Part shown: positions 6,700 through 12,467 of the stretch, piece after piece
How the letters are laid out: each line of letters opens with the position of its first letter
How positions within the stretch are numbered: the stretch's first letter is position 1
From: Candidatus Hydrogenedens sp.
GTDB lineage: Bacteria > Hydrogenedentota > Hydrogenedentia > Hydrogenedentales > Hydrogenedentaceae
Direction: 5' to 3'
NCBI GenBank assembly: GCA_035378955.1
Contig: DAOSUS010000089.1
Location: 1 to 12,467, forward strand
DNA length: 12,467 nucleotides
Notes under the pieces: generated by a model
What the model was told of the DNA's origin: nothing
Seen by the model: the letters and a program-made list of their open reading frames with translations, nothing else
The model's database searches: none
Program-made: the position numbers and the translations under genes

Positions 6700-7674
6700 A
6701 TGAATAATAGTAATACTGCATTGGAATTATTGAAATCATTAGGTATAGATATTGGACATGTTTTTCCAGAAGATGTGGCAAAAATACAGGTTCATCAAAA
6801 CAAAGTCGTAGGGCTCCATCTCGTTCCTGGCCTACGCGTTCAAGCAGATGAAATGAAAGATGGAATTGAAGCCGAGATTTTGATAGAAAAAGGAATGAAA
6901 ATAGAGAAACCCATTCATATATGTTTCGGTGTATTGCCCGAGGAAGGATTACAAAAGGTAAAACTTCACATCCGTGCTCAAGAAGAATCCAAGGCAATGA
7001 TACTGGCTCATTGCACCTTTCCTAATGCCCGTCAGGTAAAACATATAATGGATGCCGATATAGAGATAGAACCCCATGCTCATTATGCCTATTTTGAGAG
7101 ACATGTCCATGGACCTAAAGGAGGCGTAGATGTTATTCCTAACGCCAAAATTCATGTTCAGGAAGGAGCAGAATTTTCAACAGAATTTGAATTAATAAAA
7201 GGTGCTGCTGGCAATATCGAATTTCAATACGAAGTAAATGCAGAAGCACAAAGTAAGACAGAAATGACAGCCCGAATTTCAGGAACGAATAATGACCAAA
7301 TTCGTTTGCACGAAATAGTGCATTTACTTGGGGAATATTCAACGGGTGTTATTGTCTCCCATATTGCATTAAAACAATATGCTATAGCAGATATTGAAAA
7401 CACTCTGGTGGCTCATGCTCCGTTTTCCCGAGGACATGTAGATTGTAAAGAAATTGTTGTGGGAAATGCGCAGGCAAAGGCAGTTCCAACAGTCTTGGTT
7501 AAAAATCCTACGGCACATGTTACTCATGAAGCGGCAATAGGGAGTGTTGATGCGAAACAATTGGTAACTCTTATGGCTCACGGATTAAACGAAGATGAAG
7601 CAACAGATTTAATTATTGAAGGACTGCTCAGTAAAAAACAAAATTGGCAGAATATGATAAAAGAAATAGAATAA
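6700..7674 (+). CDS. sufB: SufB/SufD-family Fe-S scaffold, short (SmsB-like) form
   Basis: A 324-residue SufBD-family protein, much shorter than E. coli SufB (about 495) or SufD (about 420). It consists essentially of the beta-helix core and the C-terminal helical domain that binds SufC. Family features include ARISGTNNDQIRLHEIVHLLG (191-211), HIALKQYAIADIENTLV (221-237) and a core with C249 in HVDCKEIVVG. The C-terminal block reads VPTVLVKNPTAHVTHEAAIGSV (262-283), matching the conserved SufB region with NPTA and HEA; GLNEDEATDLIIEG closes it. The cysteine that E. coli SufB has in its QCGAHT motif is absent here (NAQAKA). AAGGA precedes the ATG by about 8 nt. No sufS, sufU or sufE is nearby, so the pair resembles the two-gene SufCB/SmsCB arrangement of archaea and deep-branching bacteria. 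A role as scaffold is inferred from the family and from the sufC neighbour. Confidence 0.87.
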   Translation: MNNSNTALELLKSLGIDIGHVFPEDVAKIQVHQNKVVGLHLVPGLRVQADEMKDGIEAEILIEKGMKIEKPIHICFGVLPEEGLQKVKLHIRAQEESKAMILAHCTFPNARQVKHIMDADIEIEPHAHYAYFERHVHGPKGGVDVIPNAKIHVQEGAEFSTEFELIKGAAGNIEFQYEVNAEAQSKTEMTARISGTNNDQIRLHEIVHLLGEYSTGVIVSHIALKQYAIADIENTLVAHAPFSRGHVDCKEIVVGNAQAKAVPTVLVKNPTAHVTHEAAIGSVDAKQLVTLMAHGLNEDEATDLIIEGLLSKKQNWQNMIKEIE

Positions 7675-7707
7675 GGTTTTGTTGGGCGAGAAGTATAAAT
7701 GAAAAAG

Positions 7708-7794
7708 TGCCGGGAGAGGGAGTCGAACCCTCACGAGGGGTTAAGCCTCGTCGGATTTTGAGTCCGATGCGTCTGCCAATTTCGCCATCCCGGC
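7708..7794 (-). tRNA. tRNA-Leu (anticodon CAA)
   Basis: Read on the minus strand, the 87-nt gene has a 7-bp acceptor stem GCCGGGA/TCCCGGC (7794-7788 with 7715-7709) and discriminator A at 7708. The anticodon arm is TCGGA-CTCAAAA-TCCGA (7767-7751), giving anticodon CAA at 7760-7758, which reads UUG. The long variable arm (pairing CGAGG with CCTCG) is the class II structure expected for leucine, and the T-arm contains GGTTCGACTCC. CCA is not encoded. It is convergent with sufB, whose stop is 33 nt away. Confidence 0.95.
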
Positions 7795-7809
7795 ATCGTT
7801 GTATAGAAG

Positions 7810-7838
7810 ATTATAAAAAAATCGGGATAAAAATTCAA
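7810..7838 (-). promoter_or_regulatory. Promoter of tRNA-Leu
   Basis: On the minus strand TTGAAT (7838-7833) and a perfect TATAAT (7815-7810) are 17 nt apart. The predicted start near 7803 gives a leader of roughly 8 nt before the mature tRNA 5' end, a normal distance for a single tRNA gene. Confidence 0.6.
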
Positions 7839-8010
7839 ATTTTAAATTTATAACGCGTTTATTAATTGCTTTTATATGTGTTTTTAAGTATTTATATATG
7901 GCTATATAATATTATTTGTATTTATTCGTTATTTGTATAAATTTATAAATTTTTATATTCTTTTGTAATTAAATGTGTTTTAAGTTAATTACAAGTTCAA
8001 AAAATTATAC
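7839..8010. other. Very AT-rich intergenic stretch without a supported gene
   Basis: This part of the 515-nt gap between tRNA-Leu and ribD is dominated by A and T runs (for example TTTATATATGGCTATATAAT near 7890-7909). Neither strand holds a credible coding frame with a ribosome site. Many -10-like words occur by composition alone. It may act as an UP element or a bent region for the divergent tRNA and rib promoters. The rest of the gap is the rib promoter, FMN riboswitch and terminator. Confidence 0.5.
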
Positions 8011-8040
8011 TTGACCTTTTTGGGTAACTTATGTTAGAAT
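8011..8040 (+). promoter_or_regulatory. Promoter of the riboflavin operon
   Basis: TTGACC at 8011-8016 and TAGAAT at 8035-8040 are 18 nt apart, and TGT just before the -10 box makes it an extended -10 (TGn). The predicted start near 8047 lies about 10 nt before the outer P1 strand of the FMN riboswitch, as expected for a leader RNA. Confidence 0.7.
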
Positions 8041-8056
8041 AAATCAAATATTGAAT

Positions 8057-8173
8057 ACTAACCTTCAGGGCAGGGTGAAATCCCCGACCGGCGGTAATAG
8101 CCCGCGAGCAGAGATGCCGATTCGGTGAAATTCCGAAGCCGACGGTTAAAGTCCGGATGGAAGAAGCGTTAGT
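8057..8173 (+). promoter_or_regulatory. FMN riboswitch (RFN element)
   Basis: The conserved RFN core is complete. It shows CAGGGTGAAATCCCCGACCG (8071-8090) followed by GCGGT, AGCCCGCGAGC (8099-8109), GATTCGGTGAAATTCCGAAG (8119-8138) with GCCGACGGT, and AGTCCGGATGGAAGAAG (8150-8166). P1 pairs CTTC (8063-8066) with GAAG (8163-8166) and is extended by ACTAAC (8057-8062) with GTTAGT (8168-8173), with C8167 bulged. It precedes ribD and an intrinsic terminator, so FMN binding should stop transcription of the rib operon. TCAGGGC in the 5' part (8065-8071) is complementary to GCCCTGA in the terminator's left arm (8242-8248), which provides the competing antiterminator. Confidence 0.97.
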
Positions 8174-8195
8174 GAAAAGATGAATACTTCTTAGT

Positions 8196-8228
8196 CGCAA
8201 TGGGAATTCTTTGCAGCGGCCATTTGCG
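8196..8228 (+). other. Hairpin in the riboswitch expression platform
   Basis: CGCAA (8196-8200) pairs with TTGCG (8224-8228) and TGG (8201-8203) with CCA (8220-8222), with one bulged T. It lies between the aptamer and the terminator. It may simply be a spacer helix that keeps the two apart, or a pause site; its role is inferred. Confidence 0.45.
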
Positions 8229-8237
8229 GCTTTTTCC

Positions 8238-8281
8238 AAAAGCCCTGATAGGTTAATCCTATCAGGGCTTTTTAATTTTTT
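8238..8281 (+). terminator. Intrinsic terminator controlled by the FMN riboswitch
   Basis: AAAAGCCCTGATAGG (8238-8252) and CCTATCAGGGCTTTT (8258-8272) form a perfect 15-bp stem with a 5-nt loop (TTAAT). The stem runs into a T-rich tract ending at 8281. It stands 28 nt before ribD, the classic location for an attenuator. Confidence 0.93.
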
Positions 8282-8309
8282 AGGATAAACATTTTTATAA
8301 GCGAAAAAT

Positions 8310-9407
8310 ATGGAAGAAGAAGTTACCAAAGATTTATATTACATGCGAAGAGCATTAGAACTTGCTGAGAAAGGCAAGGGAAGGACATCTCCTAATCCTA
8401 TGGTAGGATGTGTTATTGTTAAGAATGGTAAGATTATTGGAGAAGGTTATCATCAGAAAGCAGAAAGTCCACATGCAGAAATTGTTGCTCTGAATAATGT
8501 TGTAGAAGATACTTATAATTCTACCATCTATGTTACACTTGAACCTTGCACTCATTTTGGGAAAACTCCACCGTGTATATCAAAAGTTATAGAAGCCCGA
8601 CCTAAAAGAGTAGTTATTGCTATGCAAGACCCTAATCCGCTTGTTTCGGGGAAGGGAATTGAAATGCTTAAATCCTCAGGTATTGATGTACTTGTAGGTG
8701 TTTTGGAAGAAGAGGCCCGAAAATTGAATGAGATATTCATTAAATACATTACTCAGAAAGTCCCCTTTGTAATTGCCAAATGGGCTATGACTATGGATGG
8801 GAAAATAGCCACGATTACAGGTGATTCTAAATATATCAGTGATTTAGATTCGCTAAAAATTGTTCATAGTATAAGAAATGAAGTAGATGCGGTATTGGTT
8901 GGAGGGAAAACTGTTCTTGTAGATAATCCTCTTTTAACGGTAAGGCACATTGATGGAGATTATAAAAATCCAATACGGATTCTTCTCGATACTAAAAATA
9001 GGTTATCAGAGGACTTAAATGTTTTCAAAGATAGAAAAGTAGCCCCTACATGGGTTGCAACAACTTATAACCGAAATTATTCTTTCGTAGATAGGATTAT
9101 TGAGTTAAAATCTACAGAAAAAGGACATGTCCCGCTAACGGAATTAATGCAAGAATTAGGTAAGTTGGAAATCTCCTCCGTTTTAATAGAGGGAGGAGGA
9201 AGTGTATTCGCATCTGCATTTCAGGAAAGAATTGTTGATAAAGTCTATACCTTTATATGTCCGAAAATTTTTGGAGGAGAAAATGCAATTAGTCCTGTTA
9301 TGGGCACCGGTATTGCCCAAAAAGTTAATGATGCATTAAAACTAAAAATTGCCTCTGTAAAGAAATTAAATCAGGATGTTTTGATTGAGTCCTATGTTAT
9401 TAAATAG
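8310..9407 (+). CDS. ribD: Bifunctional riboflavin biosynthesis deaminase/reductase RibD
   Basis: 365 residues with both domains in standard order. The N-terminal deaminase has the zinc motif HAE (55-57), then PC at 79-80 and the second cysteine C89 (PCTHFGKTPPC). The C-terminal reductase begins near residue 150 with AKWAMTMDGKIAT (156-168), followed by GGKTVLVDNPLLT (198-210) and LIEGGGSVFASAF (292-304). The enzyme deaminates the pyrimidine product of GTP cyclohydrolase II and reduces its ribose side chain with NADPH, in the cytoplasm. The start at 8310 has no clear Shine-Dalgarno, but the N-terminus (…YYMRRALELAEKGKGRTSPNPMVG) fits the family length. An ATG at 8343 would remove the first 11 residues and is less likely. 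First gene after the FMN-controlled terminator. Confidence 0.96.
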   Translation: MEEEVTKDLYYMRRALELAEKGKGRTSPNPMVGCVIVKNGKIIGEGYHQKAESPHAEIVALNNVVEDTYNSTIYVTLEPCTHFGKTPPCISKVIEARPKRVVIAMQDPNPLVSGKGIEMLKSSGIDVLVGVLEEEARKLNEIFIKYITQKVPFVIAKWAMTMDGKIATITGDSKYISDLDSLKIVHSIRNEVDAVLVGGKTVLVDNPLLTVRHIDGDYKNPIRILLDTKNRLSEDLNVFKDRKVAPTWVATTYNRNYSFVDRIIELKSTEKGHVPLTELMQELGKLEISSVLIEGGGSVFASAFQERIVDKVYTFICPKIFGGENAISPVMGTGIAQKVNDALKLKIASVKKLNQDVLIESYVIK

Positions 9408-9418
9408 AAGGTAAAGAA

Positions 9419-10048
9419 ATGTTTACAGGAATTATCGAAGAAATAGGAACAATTATTAACCTTTCAGCGAACAAAATTACAATACAGGCAAGTGTGGTAT
9501 TATCAGATATAACTTTGGGTGCAAGTATTGCAGTAAATGGAGTCTGTTTAACTGTAACAGAAAAGACAGATAGTTCTTTTTCTGCCCAAATCTCCCCTGA
9601 GACAAGAGCGAAAACAACCCTTTCGGAACTTCATATTCAACAAAAGGTAAATCTGGAAAGGGCTATGCCTATAAACGGTAGATTTGGAGGGCATATAGTT
9701 TTGGGTCATGTAGATAGTATTGGTACTGTGAACCGTATTGTAGAACAAGGACAATTCTCTTTTTGGTATTTTAAAGTTTCTCAGAGTATCTGCAAGTATA
9801 TTGTTCCCAAAGGCTCAATTGCTATTGACGGAATTAGCCTGACAGTTGTAGATATTATTGATGATATTTTCAGTGTAGCAATTATTCCTTCAACACGAAA
9901 TAATACAAATTTGCAATTTTTAAATGTAGGAGATAAAGTCAACCTTGAAACGGATATTATCGGAAAATATATTGAAAGATTATTAGTTCCATATAATTCA
10001 CAAACAAAAATTTCAGAAACATTTTTAAAAGAACATGGTTTTTTATAA
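9419..10048 (+). CDS. ribE: Riboflavin synthase alpha subunit
   Basis: 209 residues made of two lumazine-binding barrels that repeat the same plan. Barrel 1 contains MFTGIIEEIGTI (1-12), GASIAVNGVCLTV (34-46) and FSAQISPETRAKTTL (54-68). Barrel 2 contains GRFGGHIVLGHVDSIG (87-102), KGSIAIDGISLTVVD (131-145) and FSVAIIPSTRNNTNL (151-165), ending in VNLETDIIGKYIERLL. It converts two molecules of 6,7-dimethyl-8-ribityllumazine to riboflavin plus one pyrimidine. The C-terminal helix of about 20 residues drives trimerisation in the family. AAGG lies about 8 nt before the ATG, and ribD ends 11 nt upstream. The gene is called ribE or ribC depending on species. Confidence 0.96.
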   Translation: MFTGIIEEIGTIINLSANKITIQASVVLSDITLGASIAVNGVCLTVTEKTDSSFSAQISPETRAKTTLSELHIQQKVNLERAMPINGRFGGHIVLGHVDSIGTVNRIVEQGQFSFWYFKVSQSICKYIVPKGSIAIDGISLTVVDIIDDIFSVAIIPSTRNNTNLQFLNVGDKVNLETDIIGKYIERLLVPYNSQTKISETFLKEHGFL

Positions 10049-10076
10049 CTGTAAAATTTAAACAAGGATTTTTAAG

Positions 10077-11267
10077 ATGCTTTCACCATTAGAGGAAATT
10101 ATCAAAGATTTGCAAGAAGGGAAAATGATAATATTGATTGATGACGAGGACCGAGAAAATGAAGGTGACCTCGTTATGGCAGGGGAGAAGGTAACCCCGG
10201 AAGCCATTAATTTTATGGCAAAGTATGGCAGAGGTTTAATTTGTGTTCCCATGTTAAAAGAACGCCTTGAAGAATTAGATTTACCTCCCATGACAACTCA
10301 TAATACTTCTCCTTTTACTACTGCGTTTCATCTTTCCTTTGATTCAGCACATGGAATTACGACAGGTATAAGTGCGTATGACCGTGCGTATGGTATTCGT
10401 TTGGTGGCCAATCCTAAAACACAGGCAAAAGATTTAGTTCGTCCGGGACATCTTTTCCCGCTTTGTGCCCGCGATGGGGGAGTTCTGGTTCGTGCGGGGC
10501 AAACGGAAGGCTCTATTGACCTTCTAAAAATGGCAAATATGACCCCGGTATCAGTAATTTGTGAAATAATGAAAGATGATGGGACTATGGCTCGCCTCCC
10601 TGACCTTGAGAAATTTGCTCAGGAACATAATTTGAAGATTTGTTCCATAGAACAGATTATTCGGTATCGTCGTGCCCATGAAAAACTGGTTCAAAGAATA
10701 GCCGAGGCTCAATTACCTACTCTTTTTGGTGAATTCCGAATTATTATTTATGAAAGTATGATAGATACCTATCAGCATATTGCAATAGTTAAAGGTGATG
10801 TTGCTTCTGGGAAACCGGTTTTAGTTCGTGTCCATTCTGAATGTTTTACGGGGGATGTATTGGGTTCTCTTCGTTGTGATTGTAGAGGACAATTGCAGGA
10901 AGCAATGAGAATGATTGAGAAAGAGGGTTGTGGTATTATTGTTTATATGCGTCAAGAAGGACGAGGTATAGGATTAGCGAATAAAATAAAAGCCTATGCT
11001 TTACAAGACCAAGGTTTGGATACAGTTGAAGCAAATAAACATTTGGGTTTTGACCCCGACCCAAGAGAATATGGTTTGGGTGCCCAAATTTTAGTAGATT
11101 TGGGTGTAAAGGAAATGCGTCTTATAACGAATAACCCAATTAAAAGGGCAGGATTGGAAGGGTATGGATTAAAAGTTGTGGAACGAGTTCCTCTTATTAT
11201 CCCCCCTAATGAGCATAATTCTGTATACTTAAAGACAAAAAAAGAAAAATTAGGACATTTGTTATAA
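10077..11267 (+). CDS. ribBA: Bifunctional DHBP synthase / GTP cyclohydrolase II RibBA
   Basis: 396 residues, normal for the fusion. The N-terminal RibB domain (about 1-202) has the acidic loop DDEDRENEGD (22-31), TTGISAYDRA (95-104), RPGHLFPL (122-129) and DDGTMAR (167-173). It makes dihydroxybutanone 4-phosphate from ribulose 5-phosphate. The C-terminal RibA domain (about 210-396) has zinc ligands C256, C267 and C269 in HSECFTGDVLGSLRCDC. QEGRGIGLANKI follows at 293-304, YALQDQGLDTVEAN at 307-320 and TNNPIKRAGL at 351-360; it opens GTP to the pyrimidine precursor. One oddity: the usual GHTE motif of RibB, whose His is a metal ligand, reads GQTE here (Gln142). AAGGA lies about 9 nt before the ATG. 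The gap from ribE is 28 nt. Confidence 0.96.
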   Translation: MLSPLEEIIKDLQEGKMIILIDDEDRENEGDLVMAGEKVTPEAINFMAKYGRGLICVPMLKERLEELDLPPMTTHNTSPFTTAFHLSFDSAHGITTGISAYDRAYGIRLVANPKTQAKDLVRPGHLFPLCARDGGVLVRAGQTEGSIDLLKMANMTPVSVICEIMKDDGTMARLPDLEKFAQEHNLKICSIEQIIRYRRAHEKLVQRIAEAQLPTLFGEFRIIIYESMIDTYQHIAIVKGDVASGKPVLVRVHSECFTGDVLGSLRCDCRGQLQEAMRMIEKEGCGIIVYMRQEGRGIGLANKIKAYALQDQGLDTVEANKHLGFDPDPREYGLGAQILVDLGVKEMRLITNNPIKRAGLEGYGLKVVERVPLIIPPNEHNSVYLKTKKEKLGHLL

Positions 11268-11282
11268 TAGGTTTATATAATA

Positions 11283-11564
11283 ATGGAAGATAAAAATTCA
11301 GATAATTTAAAAATATTAGCCCGTTGCATATCGGATATAGAAGCCGAACTGATAGTGCGTTTACTCGAAGATAATGGTATTGAATCCTTCGTAGAAACGA
11401 ATATTCCACATTCTGTATGGCCAGTGAGTGCAGATGCCTTGGTTATAGTTCGTGAAGAGGATTATGATAAAGCAAAACAAATACTCAAGGAAAATATAGA
11501 AAATCAAGAGTTGATAGTAGATGAAGAAAATACAAATAACTTTTCTGAAGAAGAAGGAGAATAA
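11283..11564 (+). CDS. DUF2007-family small protein in the rib operon
   Basis: 93 residues. The first 70 match the DUF2007 pattern (putative prokaryotic signal-transducing protein): KILARCISDIEAELIVRLLEDNGIESFV (10-37), then an ADALVIVREEDYDKAKQILKE segment (50-70). The fold is predicted as a small ferredoxin-like alpha/beta unit related to PII-type regulators. The acidic tail (71-93, NIENQELIVDEENTNNFSEEEGE) is probably disordered. No signal peptide is seen. It starts 15 nt after ribBA with a poor ribosome site. Its 3' end carries the GAAGGAGA that serves ribH 2 nt downstream, so it is fixed inside the operon and co-transcribed under FMN control. Its role is unknown; a regulatory or partner function in riboflavin synthesis is only a guess from position. 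Confidence 0.8.
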   Translation: MEDKNSDNLKILARCISDIEAELIVRLLEDNGIESFVETNIPHSVWPVSADALVIVREEDYDKAKQILKENIENQELIVDEENTNNFSEEEGE

Positions 11565-11566
11565 AT

Positions 11567-12040
11567 ATGCCTAAAATTGTTCAAGGGAATTTAATTCCAC
11601 AAAACAAAAAATTTGGGATTATTGCATCGCGCTTTAACGAATTTATAGTTCAAAAACTACTGGATGGGGCTTTAGATGTCCTCAAAAGGCATGGTGTTCC
11701 TGATGAAATGATTACTGTTGTCTGGGTACCGGGCTCCTTTGAAATACCATTGATTGCTCAAAAAATGGCAGAATCCCAAAAATACGACGCTATTATTGCT
11801 TTAGGATGTGTTATTCGAGGAGGAACACCTCACTTTGAGTATATTGCCGCAGAAACTACAAAAGGAATAGGGCAGGTATCTTTAAATACCGGTGTCCCGG
11901 TTATTTTTGGAGTTTTAACTACGGATAGTATTGAGCAGGCAATTGAACGAGCAGGGACAAAAGCAGGAAATAAAGGGGCTCATTCAGCCTTAACTGCTTT
12001 AGAAATGGTTTCAATTGTGGAGCAATTGAATTCATGTTAG
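11567..12040 (+). CDS. ribH: 6,7-dimethyl-8-ribityllumazine synthase (beta subunit)
   Basis: 157 residues, the standard length. Substrate and catalytic motifs are all present: SRFNEF (21-26), VPGSFEIPL (54-62), GCVIRGGTPHFEYI (80-93) with catalytic His89, FGVLTTD (114-120) and ERAGTKAGNKG (127-137) with Arg128 in the phosphate site. It condenses dihydroxybutanone 4-phosphate (from RibBA) with the ribitylaminopyrimidine (from RibD after dephosphorylation) to give the substrate of riboflavin synthase. The family forms pentamers or 60-mer shells; the sequence does not decide between these. A strong AGAAGGAGA lies before the ATG, within the end of the DUF2007 gene. It overlaps the nusB start by 7 nt. 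Confidence 0.97.
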   Translation: MPKIVQGNLIPQNKKFGIIASRFNEFIVQKLLDGALDVLKRHGVPDEMITVVWVPGSFEIPLIAQKMAESQKYDAIIALGCVIRGGTPHFEYIAAETTKGIGQVSLNTGVPVIFGVLTTDSIEQAIERAGTKAGNKGAHSALTALEMVSIVEQLNSC

Positions 12041-12465
12041 TAATGGAACGACGGAGAAAAGCACGAATTGCTGCGTTACAGTTTCTTTTTGGTCTGGAAT
12101 TTCATCCCCTTGAAGGAGAAGAAGAATTAGAGGACTTTTGGAAACATAATCCTTTCAGGAAATCAGTAAGGGCTTACGCTGAAAAGTTAATTTGGGGGAT
12201 AATCGAAAAACAGGAAGAAATAGATAAAATTATTAAAGAATCTCTTACAAAATGGAATTGGAGTAGGGTAGGACTGATTGAAAAAGTTATATTAAGAATT
12301 GCTGTATATGAAGGGGGATTATCTGGACTGGCTCCACCAAGAACCAGTATTTCCGAAGCAATTGAATTAGCGAAGATGTTCGGTTCAGAAGATGCCCCAA
12401 AGTTTGTCAATGGAATATTGGACCGTGTTTTTACAAGTCAAAATTGGATAACTAAAGAAGATTAA
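12034..12465 (+). CDS. nusB: Transcription antitermination factor NusB
   Basis: 143 residues, all-helical, with the typical N-terminus MERRRKARIAALQFLFG (4-20), a central WNWSRVGLIEKVILRIAVYE (74-93) and the family signature ISEAIELAKMFGSEDAPKFVNGILDRV (106-132). NusB binds boxA RNA with NusE (S10) and promotes antitermination of rRNA transcripts. The ATG at 12034 overlaps the ribH stop (ATGTTAG) and has GGAG 11 nt upstream. An ATG at 12043 (MERRR…) matches other NusB N-termini better but has no ribosome site, so translation is probably coupled to ribH. ribH-nusB adjacency is a widespread arrangement. The stop TAA lies 2 nt before the window end. Confidence 0.95.
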   Translation: MLVMERRRKARIAALQFLFGLEFHPLEGEEELEDFWKHNPFRKSVRAYAEKLIWGIIEKQEEIDKIIKESLTKWNWSRVGLIEKVILRIAVYEGGLSGLAPPRTSISEAIELAKMFGSEDAPKFVNGILDRVFTSQNWITKED

Positions 12466-12467
12466 TT

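Noticed and set aside
7644..7853. Plus-strand open frame of 69 codons running through the tRNA region
   Set aside because: It overlaps the end of sufB and reads straight through the antisense of tRNA-Leu; no ribosome site and no family resemblance.
7992..8015. Short inverted repeat CAAGT…ACTTG around the rib -35 box, considered as an operator
   Set aside because: Only 5 bp arms in very AT-rich DNA; the riboswitch already explains regulation.
7997..8329. Minus-strand 110-codon open frame
   Set aside because: It spans the rib promoter, FMN riboswitch and terminator in antisense; the RNA elements fully explain this sequence.
1..12467. Search for mobile elements, CRISPR arrays, toxin-antitoxin or defence genes
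   Set aside because: No repeats with regular spacers, no transposase, integrase or nuclease-like genes; the tRNA-Leu shows no duplicated 3' end nearby that would mark an attachment site.

Overview
This window looks like chromosome from an AT-rich, diderm (Gram-negative-type) bacterium. The outer membrane is implied by Pal and a CpoB/YbgF-like lipoprotein, both with lipoboxes. The DUF1573 protein, the eukaryote-like UAP1-family uridylyltransferase and the two-gene SufC-SufB cluster would fit a poorly sampled lineage near the PVC/FCB groups (Hydrogenedentota is one guess). That placement is inference only; no rRNA or other phylogenetic marker is present. Every gene seen looks like core or housekeeping metabolism. 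I found no transposase, phage gene, CRISPR array or other sign of a mobile island.

Layout. (1) Positions 1-4001, minus strand: a tightly packed four-gene cluster with gaps of 3, 11 and 1 nt. In transcription order it holds an N-acetylglucosamine/glucosamine kinase-like protein, a membrane-anchored DUF1573 protein, a small double zinc-ribbon protein, and a UDPGP/UAP1-type uridylyltransferase cut by the left window edge. (2) 4038-4068: a hairpin, probably a terminator, separating this cluster from (3) 4108-5661, minus strand: pal followed by cpoB, with a good promoter upstream of pal. (4) 5935-7674, plus strand: sufC and a short sufB/sufD-type scaffold gene, a minimal iron-sulfur assembly pair. 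(5) 7708-7794, minus strand: tRNA-Leu(CAA) with its own promoter, convergent with suf. (6) 7839-8010: a very AT-rich gap. (7) 8011-12465, plus strand: a riboflavin operon starting with a sigma70-type promoter, an FMN riboswitch and an intrinsic terminator, followed by ribD, ribE, ribBA, a DUF2007 gene, ribH and nusB.

How the genes work together. RibBA, RibD, RibH and RibE cover riboflavin synthesis from GTP and ribulose 5-phosphate, except for the intermediate phosphatase; the FMN-forming kinase RibF is also not here. The operon is read through only when FMN is scarce: the 5' strand of the riboswitch P1 can pair with the left arm of the terminator, which gives a simple antitermination switch. 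SufC and SufB would build Fe-S clusters. The left cluster combines an amino-sugar kinase with a UDP-sugar-forming enzyme, which points to amino-sugar salvage or envelope precursor supply, but the roles of the two proteins between them are unknown.

The window is mostly conventional. The points most worth a second look are the minimal SufCB pair, the riboswitch/terminator pairing, a DUF2007 gene inside the rib operon, a glutamine in place of the usual metal-binding histidine in the RibB domain, and the kinase-DUF1573-zinc ribbon-UAP1 cluster.
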